Assembly (NCBI RefSeq): GCF_004118285.1
Contig: NZ_SDHY01000006.1
Span: 160,572 to 224,571, forward strand
DNA: 64,000 bases
Reading direction: 5' to 3'
Source: Aquirufa rosea
GTDB taxonomy: Bacteria; Bacteroidota; Bacteroidia; Cytophagales; Spirosomataceae
The notes beneath the pieces are model-generated. The model did not search any database. It worked only from the letters and a program-made list of their open reading frames with translations, and was not told the origin of the DNA. The position numbers and the translations under genes are program-made. This document shows, piece by piece, positions 8,001 to 15,776 of the stretch (the stretch's first letter is position 1; every line of letters begins with the position of its first letter).

Positions 8001-8110
8001 AGAATTAGGAATGTAGAATTGGGTTAAAAAAGTTAGTTATACTTCTTTCCTAAACAGGCCAAATGCTTTATTCTACATTCTACATACCCAATTCTAACTT
8101 CTACATTCCC
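8001..8110. repeat. Imperfect inverted repeat of GAATGTAGAATT-type units
   Basis: The left arm, about 8007-8026 (GAATTAGGAATGTAGAATTGGG), matches in reverse complement the right arm, about 8087-8110 (ACCCAATTCTAACTTCTACATTCCC). TCTACATTC units also occur at 8073-8082 and in the 12831-12856 area. It lies between thioredoxin and the fusion lipoprotein gene and could form a long hairpin in RNA. Confidence 0.55.
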
Positions 8111-8815
8111 ATGAAATCACTCCTATTCTCCCTATTTATTTCTTTAACTCTGTTTTCCTGTTCCCAACCCGCTGGAAAAGGATTAGAGGATATCAGTGCC
8201 AATGATTTTAATCAGGGCATAAAAAGCCAAAGTACTGCTCAAATTTTAGATGTTAGAACACCCGATGAATATGCAGGTGGACATATTGCAGGGGCTATTT
8301 CTGCTGATATTAGTTCTGAGGCATTCCAAAAGGCTGCTGAAGCATTAGACAAAACCAAACCGGTATATGTGTACTGTTTATCAGGTGGCAGATCCAGCCA
8401 GGCAGCTAAGCAATTAGTTGACATGGGCTTTAGCGACGTGAAAAATTTAGGTGGGGGAATCTTGGCTTGGAATGCGGCCAGCTTACCCTTGTCGATGGAA
8501 GCAGGCGCTCTAGCTCCTCAAGCTGGCCTAAGCTTAGCCGCCTTTGAATCTAAAATTAAAGGCAAGAAAAAGGTTATTATTGATTACAATGCTACCTGGT
8601 GCGGACCTTGTAAGCAACTTAGTCCCATTTTAGAGGCCTATGTGAAGGATCAAAACGGTGCCGTAGAACTCATTAAAATTGACGTAGATGAGAATCCAGA
8701 ATTAGCCAAAGCCAAAAACATTGAAGCTATCCCCTACTTAGAATTATACCAGGATGGCAAACTAACTTGGAAAAACGTAGGATTAATCGGACGATCGGAA
8801 CTAGATAAATTATAA
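8111..8815 (+). CDS. Rhodanese-thioredoxin fusion lipoprotein
   Basis: A 234-residue protein that joins two sulfur-handling domains. The lipoprotein signal ends at Cys17 (LTLFSCSQP). The rhodanese domain covers about 25-125, with ILDVRTPDEY and loop CLSGGRS (Cys89). The thioredoxin domain covers about 130-234, with WCGPCK (Cys164/Cys167) and AIPYLELYQDGK. I start at ATG 8111, since the longer frame adds a stretch from the intergenic repeat before the signal peptide. The protein should be anchored on the periplasmic side of a membrane. Inferred role: it takes sulfane sulfur onto Cys89 and resolves it with its own thioredoxin. Confidence 0.92.
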   Translation: MKSLLFSLFISLTLFSCSQPAGKGLEDISANDFNQGIKSQSTAQILDVRTPDEYAGGHIAGAISADISSEAFQKAAEALDKTKPVYVYCLSGGRSSQAAKQLVDMGFSDVKNLGGGILAWNAASLPLSMEAGALAPQAGLSLAAFESKIKGKKKVIIDYNATWCGPCKQLSPILEAYVKDQNGAVELIKIDVDENPELAKAKNIEAIPYLELYQDGKLTWKNVGLIGRSELDKL

Positions 8816-8821
8816 AATTAC

Positions 8822-8869
8822 ATCATGGTTAGTCGATCGGAAGATTTCAGATAGACTAACCATGATTTT
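8822..8869. terminator. Bidirectional terminator between fusion lipoprotein and msrB
   Basis: A perfect 13-bp stem, ATCATGGTTAGTC (8822-8834) with GACTAACCATGAT (8854-8866), is followed by TTTT. It separates convergent genes. Confidence 0.85.
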
Positions 8870-8873
8870 GTGA

Positions 8874-9362
8874 TTATTTACTAGCAGGCTCAAAACTCAA
8901 AGAGACGGAATTCACACAGTAGCGTAAACCTGTTTCCGTAGGGCCATCATCAAAAACATGCCCAAGGTGTCCACCACACTTTCCACAAGTAATTTCGATT
9001 CGTCGCATACCCAGTGAATTATCTACTGTTTCTTTGATCACACCCTTCTTTATTTCCTTGTCAAAACTTGGCCAGCCACAATGCGCATCAAATTTTGAAT
9101 CAGAGGTAAATAAATGAGCTCCACAGCCCCGACAAGTATAAATTCCCTTTTCATTATGCATCAAAAACTTTCCAGTAAAGGGTCTCTCCGTACCTTTTTG
9201 ACGCAAAATATAATATTCATCGGGGGTTAATCGGGCTTTCCATTCAGCCTCTGACTTAGGTAAATCTTTCATAGGTATATTCGCTTGAGCAGCTTCTTTA
9301 GGTCGTTGACCACAAGCTTGAAAACATAAAAAAACAATACAAGAAATAAAGAATGATTTCAT
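8874..9362 (-). CDS. msrB: Peptide-methionine (R)-S-oxide reductase, lipoprotein form
   Basis: A 162-residue MsrB. I start at the ATG at 9362 (MKSFFISCIVFLCFQACGQ), which gives a proper lipoprotein signal with the lipid-bearing cysteine near residue 18; the longer frame adds 39 unlikely residues. Both zinc CxxC pairs are present (CRGCGAHLF and CGKCGGHLGHVF), as is the catalytic segment RYCVNSVSLSF. It reduces methionine-R-sulfoxide in proteins, here on the outside of the inner membrane or at the outer membrane. It converges with the rhodanese-thioredoxin lipoprotein, whose thioredoxin domain could re-reduce it (inference). Confidence 0.95.
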   Translation of the reverse strand: MKSFFISCIVFLCFQACGQRPKEAAQANIPMKDLPKSEAEWKARLTPDEYYILRQKGTERPFTGKFLMHNEKGIYTCRGCGAHLFTSDSKFDAHCGWPSFDKEIKKGVIKETVDNSLGMRRIEITCGKCGGHLGHVFDDGPTETGLRYCVNSVSLSFEPASK

Positions 9363-9550
9363 AATTCTTTTTTTTATCAAATAACGAGAAAAAAAGGAGA
9401 TTGTTTTAAAAAAGGAAATGTCCTTTTTTAGATTATAAATGATAAATTTAGTAGTACCAATAAAATTGTAATCAACCACGAGTTCTTAACCAAATGGATC
9501 TCATTGATCTCGAAATCAAAATAATTTGTACTTTATAATCTGTAATTTCC

Positions 9551-10216
9551 ATGTGCTATTATACTGACCAGGTAAGCTCCAATAAAGCTCTAGAGAAAAG
9601 ATTCAAAGCACAAGCTAAATATGATGAAACTATGGCTCAAAAAGGTAAGATTTCGGGATTTACTCGAGCTGCATTACCAGTCATCACACAAGCCAAACCT
9701 AGTCTAATTCAATTAATTCCTTGGGGTCTGATTCCTGCTTGGGCCTCTGAACAGCAAGCTCAAGAATTACCCCAACTTACCCTGAATGCCAGATCAGAGA
9801 GCCTTTTTGAAAAGGCTTCTTTTGAGCCATCCATGTTGAAACAGCGCTGTCTGGTGCTAGTAGATGGTTTTTATGAATGGCAACAAGTAGGCAAAGAAAA
9901 AATAGAATACCTTATTCAGTTGAAGGAAGACGGCCCCTTTGCATTGGCAGGCATATATGCCATCTGGAAAAATCCTAGAAATTTACAGTGGGAACCCTCC
10001 TTTTCCATCATTACCACTCCTGCAAATGAATTAATGGAAGAAATACATAATACCAAAAAGAGAATGCCTTTGATTCTTTCGGAAGAACAAGAGAGAAACT
10101 GGCTGGCTCCAATTTCCACAGAGGAGATTAAATCCTTTTTTAAGCCATTTAAAAGCTCTGCCATGAAAGCAGAGAAGGTCCATAAAGGAGGAGAACAAAC
10201 CCAGCTATTTGCCTAA
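9551..10216 (+). CDS. yedK: SOS response-associated peptidase (SRAP/HMCES family)
   Basis: A 221-residue SRAP-family protein. Cys2 directly after the initiator methionine (MCYYT) is the residue that crosslinks to abasic sites. LNARSES, VDGFYEWQ (catalytic Glu) and HNTKKRMPLIL (His) are the other family landmarks. It shields abasic sites in single-stranded DNA by a thiazolidine crosslink. Its length is normal. It sits about 2.6 kb from the DnaE2/DinB cassette, but no shared operator is visible upstream. Confidence 0.93.
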   Translation: MCYYTDQVSSNKALEKRFKAQAKYDETMAQKGKISGFTRAALPVITQAKPSLIQLIPWGLIPAWASEQQAQELPQLTLNARSESLFEKASFEPSMLKQRCLVLVDGFYEWQQVGKEKIEYLIQLKEDGPFALAGIYAIWKNPRNLQWEPSFSIITTPANELMEEIHNTKKRMPLILSEEQERNWLAPISTEEIKSFFKPFKSSAMKAEKVHKGGEQTQLFA

Positions 10217-10291
10217 TGTTTCAAATCCAATCATTTTCTATTTTTGCTTTAATCTAAGTCCACTGAAATTGTACTTTAAAAATTAGATTCT

Positions 10292-10651
10292 ATGCTTTGC
10301 GAAATTCACCCCAAATTACCCATGCGAAATAAATCCATCACTAGGGATTATTACATCCAACAGTTAGGATTTCAAGATATAGGTCGTGAGGACTATGAGG
10401 GGTATTTGATGATACAAAAAGATCAAATTCAAATACATTTCTTTGAACATAAAAACTTGATTCCAGAAGAAAATGACGGACAAGTGTATATCCGAACACA
10501 GCACATTGAGTCCGTTTACCAAGCCTTTTTAGACAATCAAGTAGCTATTCACCCCAACGGAAAATTAGAGATTAAACCCTGGGGACAGAAAGAATTCGCT
10601 TTACTCGATCCAGATAATAATTTATTGACCTTTGGGGAGGCTCTGCCCTGA
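10292..10651 (+). CDS. VOC-superfamily protein (bleomycin resistance/glyoxalase fold)
   Basis: A 119-residue single VOC unit. It has the leading strand ATFY-like region (LPMRNKSITRDYYIQQLGF), IQIHFFEH in the middle and KEFALLDPDNNLLTFGE at the end. That ending is the common VOC signature with a metal-ligand glutamate. Small VOC proteins often bind drugs such as bleomycin or act as dimeric lyases or isomerases. Nothing here identifies the ligand. A TATTTTTG -7-like box lies at 10239-10246. Confidence 0.85.
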   Translation: MLCEIHPKLPMRNKSITRDYYIQQLGFQDIGREDYEGYLMIQKDQIQIHFFEHKNLIPEENDGQVYIRTQHIESVYQAFLDNQVAIHPNGKLEIKPWGQKEFALLDPDNNLLTFGEALP

Positions 10652-10741
10652 TAAGAATGAATTATGATGTAAAGCCCATTTAAAAGTTTGTATATTAATC
10701 GTTCAAAAATATATTTTTCCAATCTACTTATCTTCTTAACT

Positions 10742-11554
10742 ATGAAAAAACTACTATTAGGCCTGTTTTGGGCTATTTCTTTGACAGCACAAGCACAACA
10801 TAGCTTAGTGAAGGTTTGGGAAAGCGATACGACTCTCGCCATACCTGAATCGGTTTTATATCATGCAGGTGGACTTTATGTTGCCTTGATCAATGGGCAA
10901 CCATGGGACGTGGATGGCAAAGGAGAGATTGGCAAAATGGATAAAAACGGTAAAATCATAAATGCTACTTGGGTAACAGGACTAAATGCCCCGAAAGGCA
11001 TGGGTATATGGAAACAAGAATTATATGTGGCCGACGTTTCAGAGGTCGTGGTGATACATACATCAAGTGGTAAAATCATCCGCAAAATACCTGTGGAAGG
11101 TGCAACCGGATTAAATGATATTACCGTAGATAAAAATGGCATTGTTTATGTTTCAGACTCCAAACTCGGAAACGTGCACCGCATAGAAAAGGGCAAAGCT
11201 AGCCTCTATTTAAGTGATTTGAAGGGCGTGAATGGACTGAAGGCGGTAGACAATGAGTTGTATATGCTGACAGCCAATGTTATTTTCAAAGCAGGTGCTG
11301 ATAAAAAACTCGTATCTGTAGCCACCACTGAGGTGGGTGGAGATGGAATCGAGCCAGTTGGTCAAGGAGATTTCGTAGTTACTTGTTGGCCAGGTATCAT
11401 TTACTATATGGACAAGTCAGGTCAATTGACCACCATGCTAGATACTCGAGGTATAAAATACAACTCCGCTGACATCGGTTATAATCCAAAGGATCGCATG
11501 GTTTATGTGCCTACATTTTTCAAAAAATCGGTAGTGGCGTATAAACTCAAATAA
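10742..11554 (+). CDS. Exported SMP-30/gluconolactonase-like beta-propeller
   Basis: A 270-residue protein from ATG 10742, with signal peptide MKKLLLGLFWAISLTAQAQ. The longer frame merely adds upstream sequence before the signal. The mature part shows repeated strands of a six-bladed propeller (GLNAPKGMGIWKQELYVADV, GLNDITVDKNGIVYVSDS, LKAVDNELYML, IGYNPKDRMVYVPTF), as in SMP-30/NHL-type proteins. Substrate is unknown; a periplasmic lactonase or ligand-binding role is possible. It has its own terminator. Confidence 0.82.
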   Translation: MKKLLLGLFWAISLTAQAQHSLVKVWESDTTLAIPESVLYHAGGLYVALINGQPWDVDGKGEIGKMDKNGKIINATWVTGLNAPKGMGIWKQELYVADVSEVVVIHTSSGKIIRKIPVEGATGLNDITVDKNGIVYVSDSKLGNVHRIEKGKASLYLSDLKGVNGLKAVDNELYMLTANVIFKAGADKKLVSVATTEVGGDGIEPVGQGDFVVTCWPGIIYYMDKSGQLTTMLDTRGIKYNSADIGYNPKDRMVYVPTFFKKSVVAYKLK

Positions 11555-11570
11555 AAATAGCCGTAGAATC

Positions 11571-11616
11571 AAAACACCCAGAAGATGTCTTTAACTTTCT
11601 TCTGGGTGTTTTTTTA
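11571..11616 (+). terminator. Intrinsic terminator after beta-propeller gene
   Basis: AACACCCAGAAG (11573-11584) pairs with CTTCTGGGTGTT (11599-11610), followed by a run of Ts. Confidence 0.9.
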
Positions 11617-11662
11617 TGGCTTAAATGCTGATTTTGAAGTAAAAAATTGCACAAGCTAATTG

Positions 11663-11736
11663 TTGCACAAAATTTGCAATAATTAATAATGTTGCATAAA
11701 TTATGCAATTTTTATAATTTTGCATAAAAAACGCAA
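11663..11736 (+). promoter_or_regulatory. satD-like promoter with three TTGCA-N7-(T/C)GCAA operator dyads
   Basis: Three 17-bp dyads are spaced 29 and 28 bp apart. They are TTGCACAAAATTTGCAA (11663-11679), the perfect palindrome TTGCATAAATTATGCAA (11692-11708) and TTGCATAAAAAACGCAA (11720-11736). The promoter is TTG (11692-11694), 20 bp, TAATTTTG (11715-11722). Dyad 2 covers the -33 element and dyad 3 overlaps the -7 element. An extra half-site, TTGCACAA, lies at 11647-11654. Confidence 0.75.
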
Positions 11737-11740
11737 CAAT

Positions 11741-12385
11741 ATGCTTCATTCCATCCTCATGGCCGACGTTATCAGTAGCCATAAAAAAGATGCAGCTCAA
11801 TTACTGGATCAATTTAAGCTAACAGTTAAGGCTATAAATAATCAGTTTGCTGATACCATTATTTCTCCCCTAACCATTACTTTAGGAGATGAATTTCAGG
11901 GCATAAGCACTAGCGTATCCTCGGGAGTTTTACTCATTTTGGCCATGGAGGAATTTATCTTAGCCAATGCGTTTGATTTCAAACTGCGCTATATTTTGGC
12001 ACAAGGACAAATAGAGACGCCCATCAATACAAAAAATGCTCATGAGATGATGGGGGAAGGATTAACCCATGCTAGAAAGCAATTGAATAACTTAAAAAAT
12101 AAAGAAGCACGATTTTTACTTACCAGCAGTACAGCTGACCATATTATGCTAACAACATTAAATGATTCATTCAAACTATACCAGCACTTTATTGATTCAT
12201 GGAAAGTAAAGGATTATCCCTTGGTACATCAGTTCTTAATGAATGAAGATTACAAAAAGATTGCCTCTCAATTAAATTTGAATAAATCAACTACTTGGAG
12301 AAGAAAAAAAAGCTTGCTGATAGACGAGTATCGAACGAGCAAAAACATCATCCTTAACCTGTGCAAATTGCATGATTTTAGATAA
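11741..12385 (+). CDS. SatD-family protein with C-terminal helix-turn-helix
   Basis: A 214-residue protein. The N-terminal segment SILMADVISSHKKDA and LTITLGDEFQGIS are hallmarks of the SatD family, named from an acid-tolerance locus of Streptococcus mutans. The C terminus contains an HTH-like stretch, KIASQLNLNKSTTWRRKKS (about 170-190), so the protein probably binds DNA. I prefer ATG 11741 over the in-frame ATG at 11720, which would lie within the promoter and third dyad. The gene overlaps the following membrane-protein gene by 14 bp. Self-regulation through the upstream dyads is the simplest inference. The biochemical activity of the N-terminal part is not known to me. Confidence 0.82.
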   Translation: MLHSILMADVISSHKKDAAQLLDQFKLTVKAINNQFADTIISPLTITLGDEFQGISTSVSSGVLLILAMEEFILANAFDFKLRYILAQGQIETPINTKNAHEMMGEGLTHARKQLNNLKNKEARFLLTSSTADHIMLTTLNDSFKLYQHFIDSWKVKDYPLVHQFLMNEDYKKIASQLNLNKSTTWRRKKSLLIDEYRTSKNIILNLCKLHDFR

Positions 12386-12752
12386 AACAATCGCCTTCTT
12401 GCTGCTTTTCTCCACGGGAGAAATATTTTTCAACCTTACTTTAATGAATTACCTAAAAAAATATTTCTCTTCTGATGAACCCCAAGGTACCACGATCCGA
12501 GATAAGAAAATTTTCTATCTACCCATGGCTACTTTCAAAGGTATATTGGAGCGATTTATCATCTCAATCTGCTTATTAAATAATATTCTACCTATTTTAA
12601 CGGTATTTGGAGCATTAAAAATTGGAACGAGACTTTCTTCCAAAGACAATATCATCGCTAATGACTATTTTTTAATTGGCAATTTATGCTCCATTCTTAT
12701 CTCGGTCACTTACTATTTAATTTTTAGCTTAATATATCCTCCCCATAGTTAA
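12372..12752 (+). CDS. Small membrane protein paired with SatD-like protein
   Basis: A 126-residue protein with three to four hydrophobic stretches (about 5-25, 52-72, 73-90 and 100-120) and a polar loop, DEPQGTTIRDKKIFYLP, between the first two. It overlaps the SatD-like gene by 14 bp, so translation is likely coupled. SatD homologues are often followed by a membrane protein (DUF3307 and relatives). I cannot place this one in a named family with certainty. It converges on the DnaE2 gene with no clear terminator in the 94-bp gap. Confidence 0.7.
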   Translation: MILDKTIAFLLLFSTGEIFFNLTLMNYLKKYFSSDEPQGTTIRDKKIFYLPMATFKGILERFIISICLLNNILPILTVFGALKIGTRLSSKDNIIANDYFLIGNLCSILISVTYYLIFSLIYPPHS

Positions 12753-12846
12753 ACAGCCACCCATCGTATCACGAATAAAATAACCCTTGTTCCATATATT
12801 CCTAAGGGACTTGTTGATTAAGGATTCCCTCCCTACATTCCAAATT

Positions 12847-15774
12847 CTACATTCCTTCATACCTAGGGTCTGTTTTCCACGGCAATTTACGCATCTGCAA
12901 GACCCGCAAAGAGCGGTGACCAAATTCTTCCATCACCTGGCCTTTCATCCAATAAACTCCACTACCCTGAAAAGCATAATTCTTTAAATCGGAAGGAAAA
13001 TGTACCGTATCAAAAAAAGCTCCTCGCTCATCTAAAAAATAGCCAAAATACATCCGCTCACCCTTCTTTGTCCGAGTAGGTTTCAAGGTTACTAAATAGC
13101 CCAAAATATCTCCACGGCCAGCTAATAAACGGGCATCCAAGCTGCAATTAGGCCATTCTGCTAATAAGTCAAAAGGTGAACAAAGCGGAAAACCTAGCAA
13201 TTCCCACTCATCAAAAGCATCTTCCAAAGGATCATGCACCAGCGTGGGTAAAAGCCCAATCTCCGATCTATCCTCAAACATTTCCAGCGCAACCACTTCC
13301 GATACTTTACCCTGAAAACGTGCATGAGCATCCCACATCAAATTCTTTTTACCCATTCCTAGCCGTCGAAATGCCCCCACACGAATTAAAATAATGACCT
13401 GATTGAGGCTGATGCTCACCCGATGTACAAAATCATCCCAGGACAAAAATGGTCCCCGACTTCTGGCAGCCAACAAATCATGGATCAATTCTTTTTCCAA
13501 ACCTTTGACATGTACCCAACCCAAATACAGCACTTGACCATCTAAACGAGTCAAATAATCACTTTCATTGATTTCGGGAGCTTCCACTTGTCCGCCTGCC
13601 CGGCGAGCCTCGTGCACATAAAACTCCGTCCGATAAAAACCTCCAAAATTATTAATCACAGCCACCATAAACTCCAAAGGGAAATAAGTCTTCAGGTATA
13701 AACTTTGATAGCTCTCCACAGCAAAACTCGCTGAATGTGCCTTGCTGAACGAATAACCACTAAAACTCTCCATTTGTCGCCAAACCTCCTTACTCACCGC
13801 CTCCTCATAGCCTTTCTCAGCACAATTCAGAAAAAACTGCTCCCGAATACGTTCAAATTCGCCTCGAGAGCGGTATTTACCCGACATCCCTCGCCGTAAT
13901 ACATCGGCTTCCGCCAAACTCAAACCCGCAAAATAATGCGCCACCTTAATCACATCTTCCTGATATACCATCACCCCGTATGTTTCCCGCATCAATTCTC
14001 CCATCAATGGATGAACAGGCTGATAAGCTTCAGGAGCATGGTGCCTTTCAATATAGGCCTTCATCATACCCGAACTAGCCACTCCAGGACGAATGATGGA
14101 GCTAGCCGCCACCAAGGTCAAATAATCAGAACACTGTAACTTCTTGATCAACTGACGCATGGCTGGAGATTCTACGTAAAAACAGCCCATCGTTTCATGA
14201 CTTTCCAGCTGCATCTTGATTCGCTCATCCTTCATAAAATCATGAACCCGATGTATGTCCACATAAACACCTCGGTTTTGACGAATAATATCCACCGCCT
14301 CTTTGATATGCCCTAAACCCCTTTGAGATAAAATATCAAACTTCGCAAAACCTATTTCCTCAGCTACATACATGTCAAATTGACAAATCGGGAAACCCTT
14401 CGGCATGGGCTCTAAGGCGGTGTATGCAGACAAAGGCTGATCCGAAATCAATATTCCGCCGGCATGTATACTCAGGTAATTGGGAAAATCAATCAATAAA
14501 CTCCCGTACTTCATAATCCATTGATGAATCTGGGAACTCGACTGCCTTAACTCCGCCGATGGACTGATCCATTCGTCAATTTCCGCCTTGGGCAAACCGA
14601 ATACCTTAGCCAATTCTCGATAAATAGATCTATCTCGAAAAGTTACATAGGTGGCCAACAGGCATACATATTGCGTACCATAGCGCTTAAAGATATAATC
14701 GATGATCTCATTACGCTCATCCCAAGAAAAATCAATATCAAAATCTGGAGGGCTCGTTCGATAAGGATTGATGAAACGCTCAAAATATAAATCCAACTCT
14801 ATAGGATCTACATCTGTGATGCCTAAACAATAGGCCACGATGGAATTAGCCCCACTACCCCGCCCTACATGAAAATATCCCCTTGATTGAGCATAGCGAA
14901 TAATATCCCAAGTAATTAGAAAATATGCTTCAAATGCCAATTGAAAAATCACCTGAAGCTCTTTTTTAACACGCTCATTAGCCTCTTTGGTCCGATATGG
15001 ATAACGATACAAAACCCCTTCATAGGCTAACTTCGCCAATAAAGCTTGATCGTCTTCCCGGCTACTACCAAACAACCGCCGGTTTTTAGGCAACTTAAAA
15101 TCAAAAGAAAATTCACAGCTCTCCAATATCTTATTGGCTTGCTCCAATAAGCTGGGAAAATCTGCACAGGCTTTTTCCTGCTCCTCAGGACTATAAAGCC
15201 GTTCGTCAGCCTGCGCTTGCGCCTCTTGAGGAAGCTTACTCAATAAGGCATTGTGATCAATGGCCCGCAACAAACGATGCATAGAAAAAGTCTGTTTATC
15301 CAAAAATGTAACAGGCTGACACCAAACCAAAGAAGACCAATCCTGCTCTTTCCATAGCTTATTTCGATCACTGGCTCGTACTCCCCAACGCTCCTGAGGA
15401 CCTAGGGTCTTCAACTGCTCTCGACGCGCCAAAGGAAAAATAGTCCATACATCCGCGGAACTAGGAGGCCTCAGTGGCCAAGGCTTCGACTCCAATAAAT
15501 ACTGCGAGGCAAATGCGTTAATCTGAGCCAAACCAGCCGCGTTTTTTGCCAAACAGATATAATAACATGCATTTCCTTGTCGAAACTCCATCCCCACCAC
15601 GGGTTTGATACCTGCCACCTGACAAGCCTGAAAAAAATCGTATATACCTGATACGCGATGTATATCCGTTAATGCCAAAGCCTTGATACCTCGGGCAGCC
15701 GCAGCCGCGACCAAAGCTTCTGGCGAGAGCGTACCATAGCGCAAACTATAATATGAATGACAATTGAGGTACAT
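12847..15774 (-). CDS. dnaE2: DNA polymerase III alpha subunit, DnaE2-like (error-prone type)
   Basis: A 975-residue C-family polymerase, shorter than replicative DnaE (about 1160). The PHP domain is degenerate: the first motif is CHSYYSL, without the usual HxH, and LTDIH replaces LTDHG. The polymerase core is intact, with GRGSGANSIVAYCLG, the catalytic aspartates in PPDFDIDFSWDERN, and KFDILSQRGLG. YQEDV and GYSFSKAHSASFA mark the fingers region. Lineage: the short C terminus and the operon with a Y-family polymerase fit the DnaE2 mutasome enzyme used in damage-induced translesion synthesis. It starts 2 bp after the dinB stop, so the two are co-translated. Its 3' end lies in a TCTACATTCC-rich stretch. 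Confidence 0.93.
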   Translation of the reverse strand: MYLNCHSYYSLRYGTLSPEALVAAAAARGIKALALTDIHRVSGIYDFFQACQVAGIKPVVGMEFRQGNACYYICLAKNAAGLAQINAFASQYLLESKPWPLRPPSSADVWTIFPLARREQLKTLGPQERWGVRASDRNKLWKEQDWSSLVWCQPVTFLDKQTFSMHRLLRAIDHNALLSKLPQEAQAQADERLYSPEEQEKACADFPSLLEQANKILESCEFSFDFKLPKNRRLFGSSREDDQALLAKLAYEGVLYRYPYRTKEANERVKKELQVIFQLAFEAYFLITWDIIRYAQSRGYFHVGRGSGANSIVAYCLGITDVDPIELDLYFERFINPYRTSPPDFDIDFSWDERNEIIDYIFKRYGTQYVCLLATYVTFRDRSIYRELAKVFGLPKAEIDEWISPSAELRQSSSQIHQWIMKYGSLLIDFPNYLSIHAGGILISDQPLSAYTALEPMPKGFPICQFDMYVAEEIGFAKFDILSQRGLGHIKEAVDIIRQNRGVYVDIHRVHDFMKDERIKMQLESHETMGCFYVESPAMRQLIKKLQCSDYLTLVAASSIIRPGVASSGMMKAYIERHHAPEAYQPVHPLMGELMRETYGVMVYQEDVIKVAHYFAGLSLAEADVLRRGMSGKYRSRGEFERIREQFFLNCAEKGYEEAVSKEVWRQMESFSGYSFSKAHSASFAVESYQSLYLKTYFPLEFMVAVINNFGGFYRTEFYVHEARRAGGQVEAPEINESDYLTRLDGQVLYLGWVHVKGLEKELIHDLLAARSRGPFLSWDDFVHRVSISLNQVIILIRVGAFRRLGMGKKNLMWDAHARFQGKVSEVVALEMFEDRSEIGLLPTLVHDPLEDAFDEWELLGFPLCSPFDLLAEWPNCSLDARLLAGRGDILGYLVTLKPTRTKKGERMYFGYFLDERGAFFDTVHFPSDLKNYAFQGSGVYWMKGQVMEEFGHRSLRVLQMRKLPWKTDPRYEGM

Positions 15775-15776
15775 AG

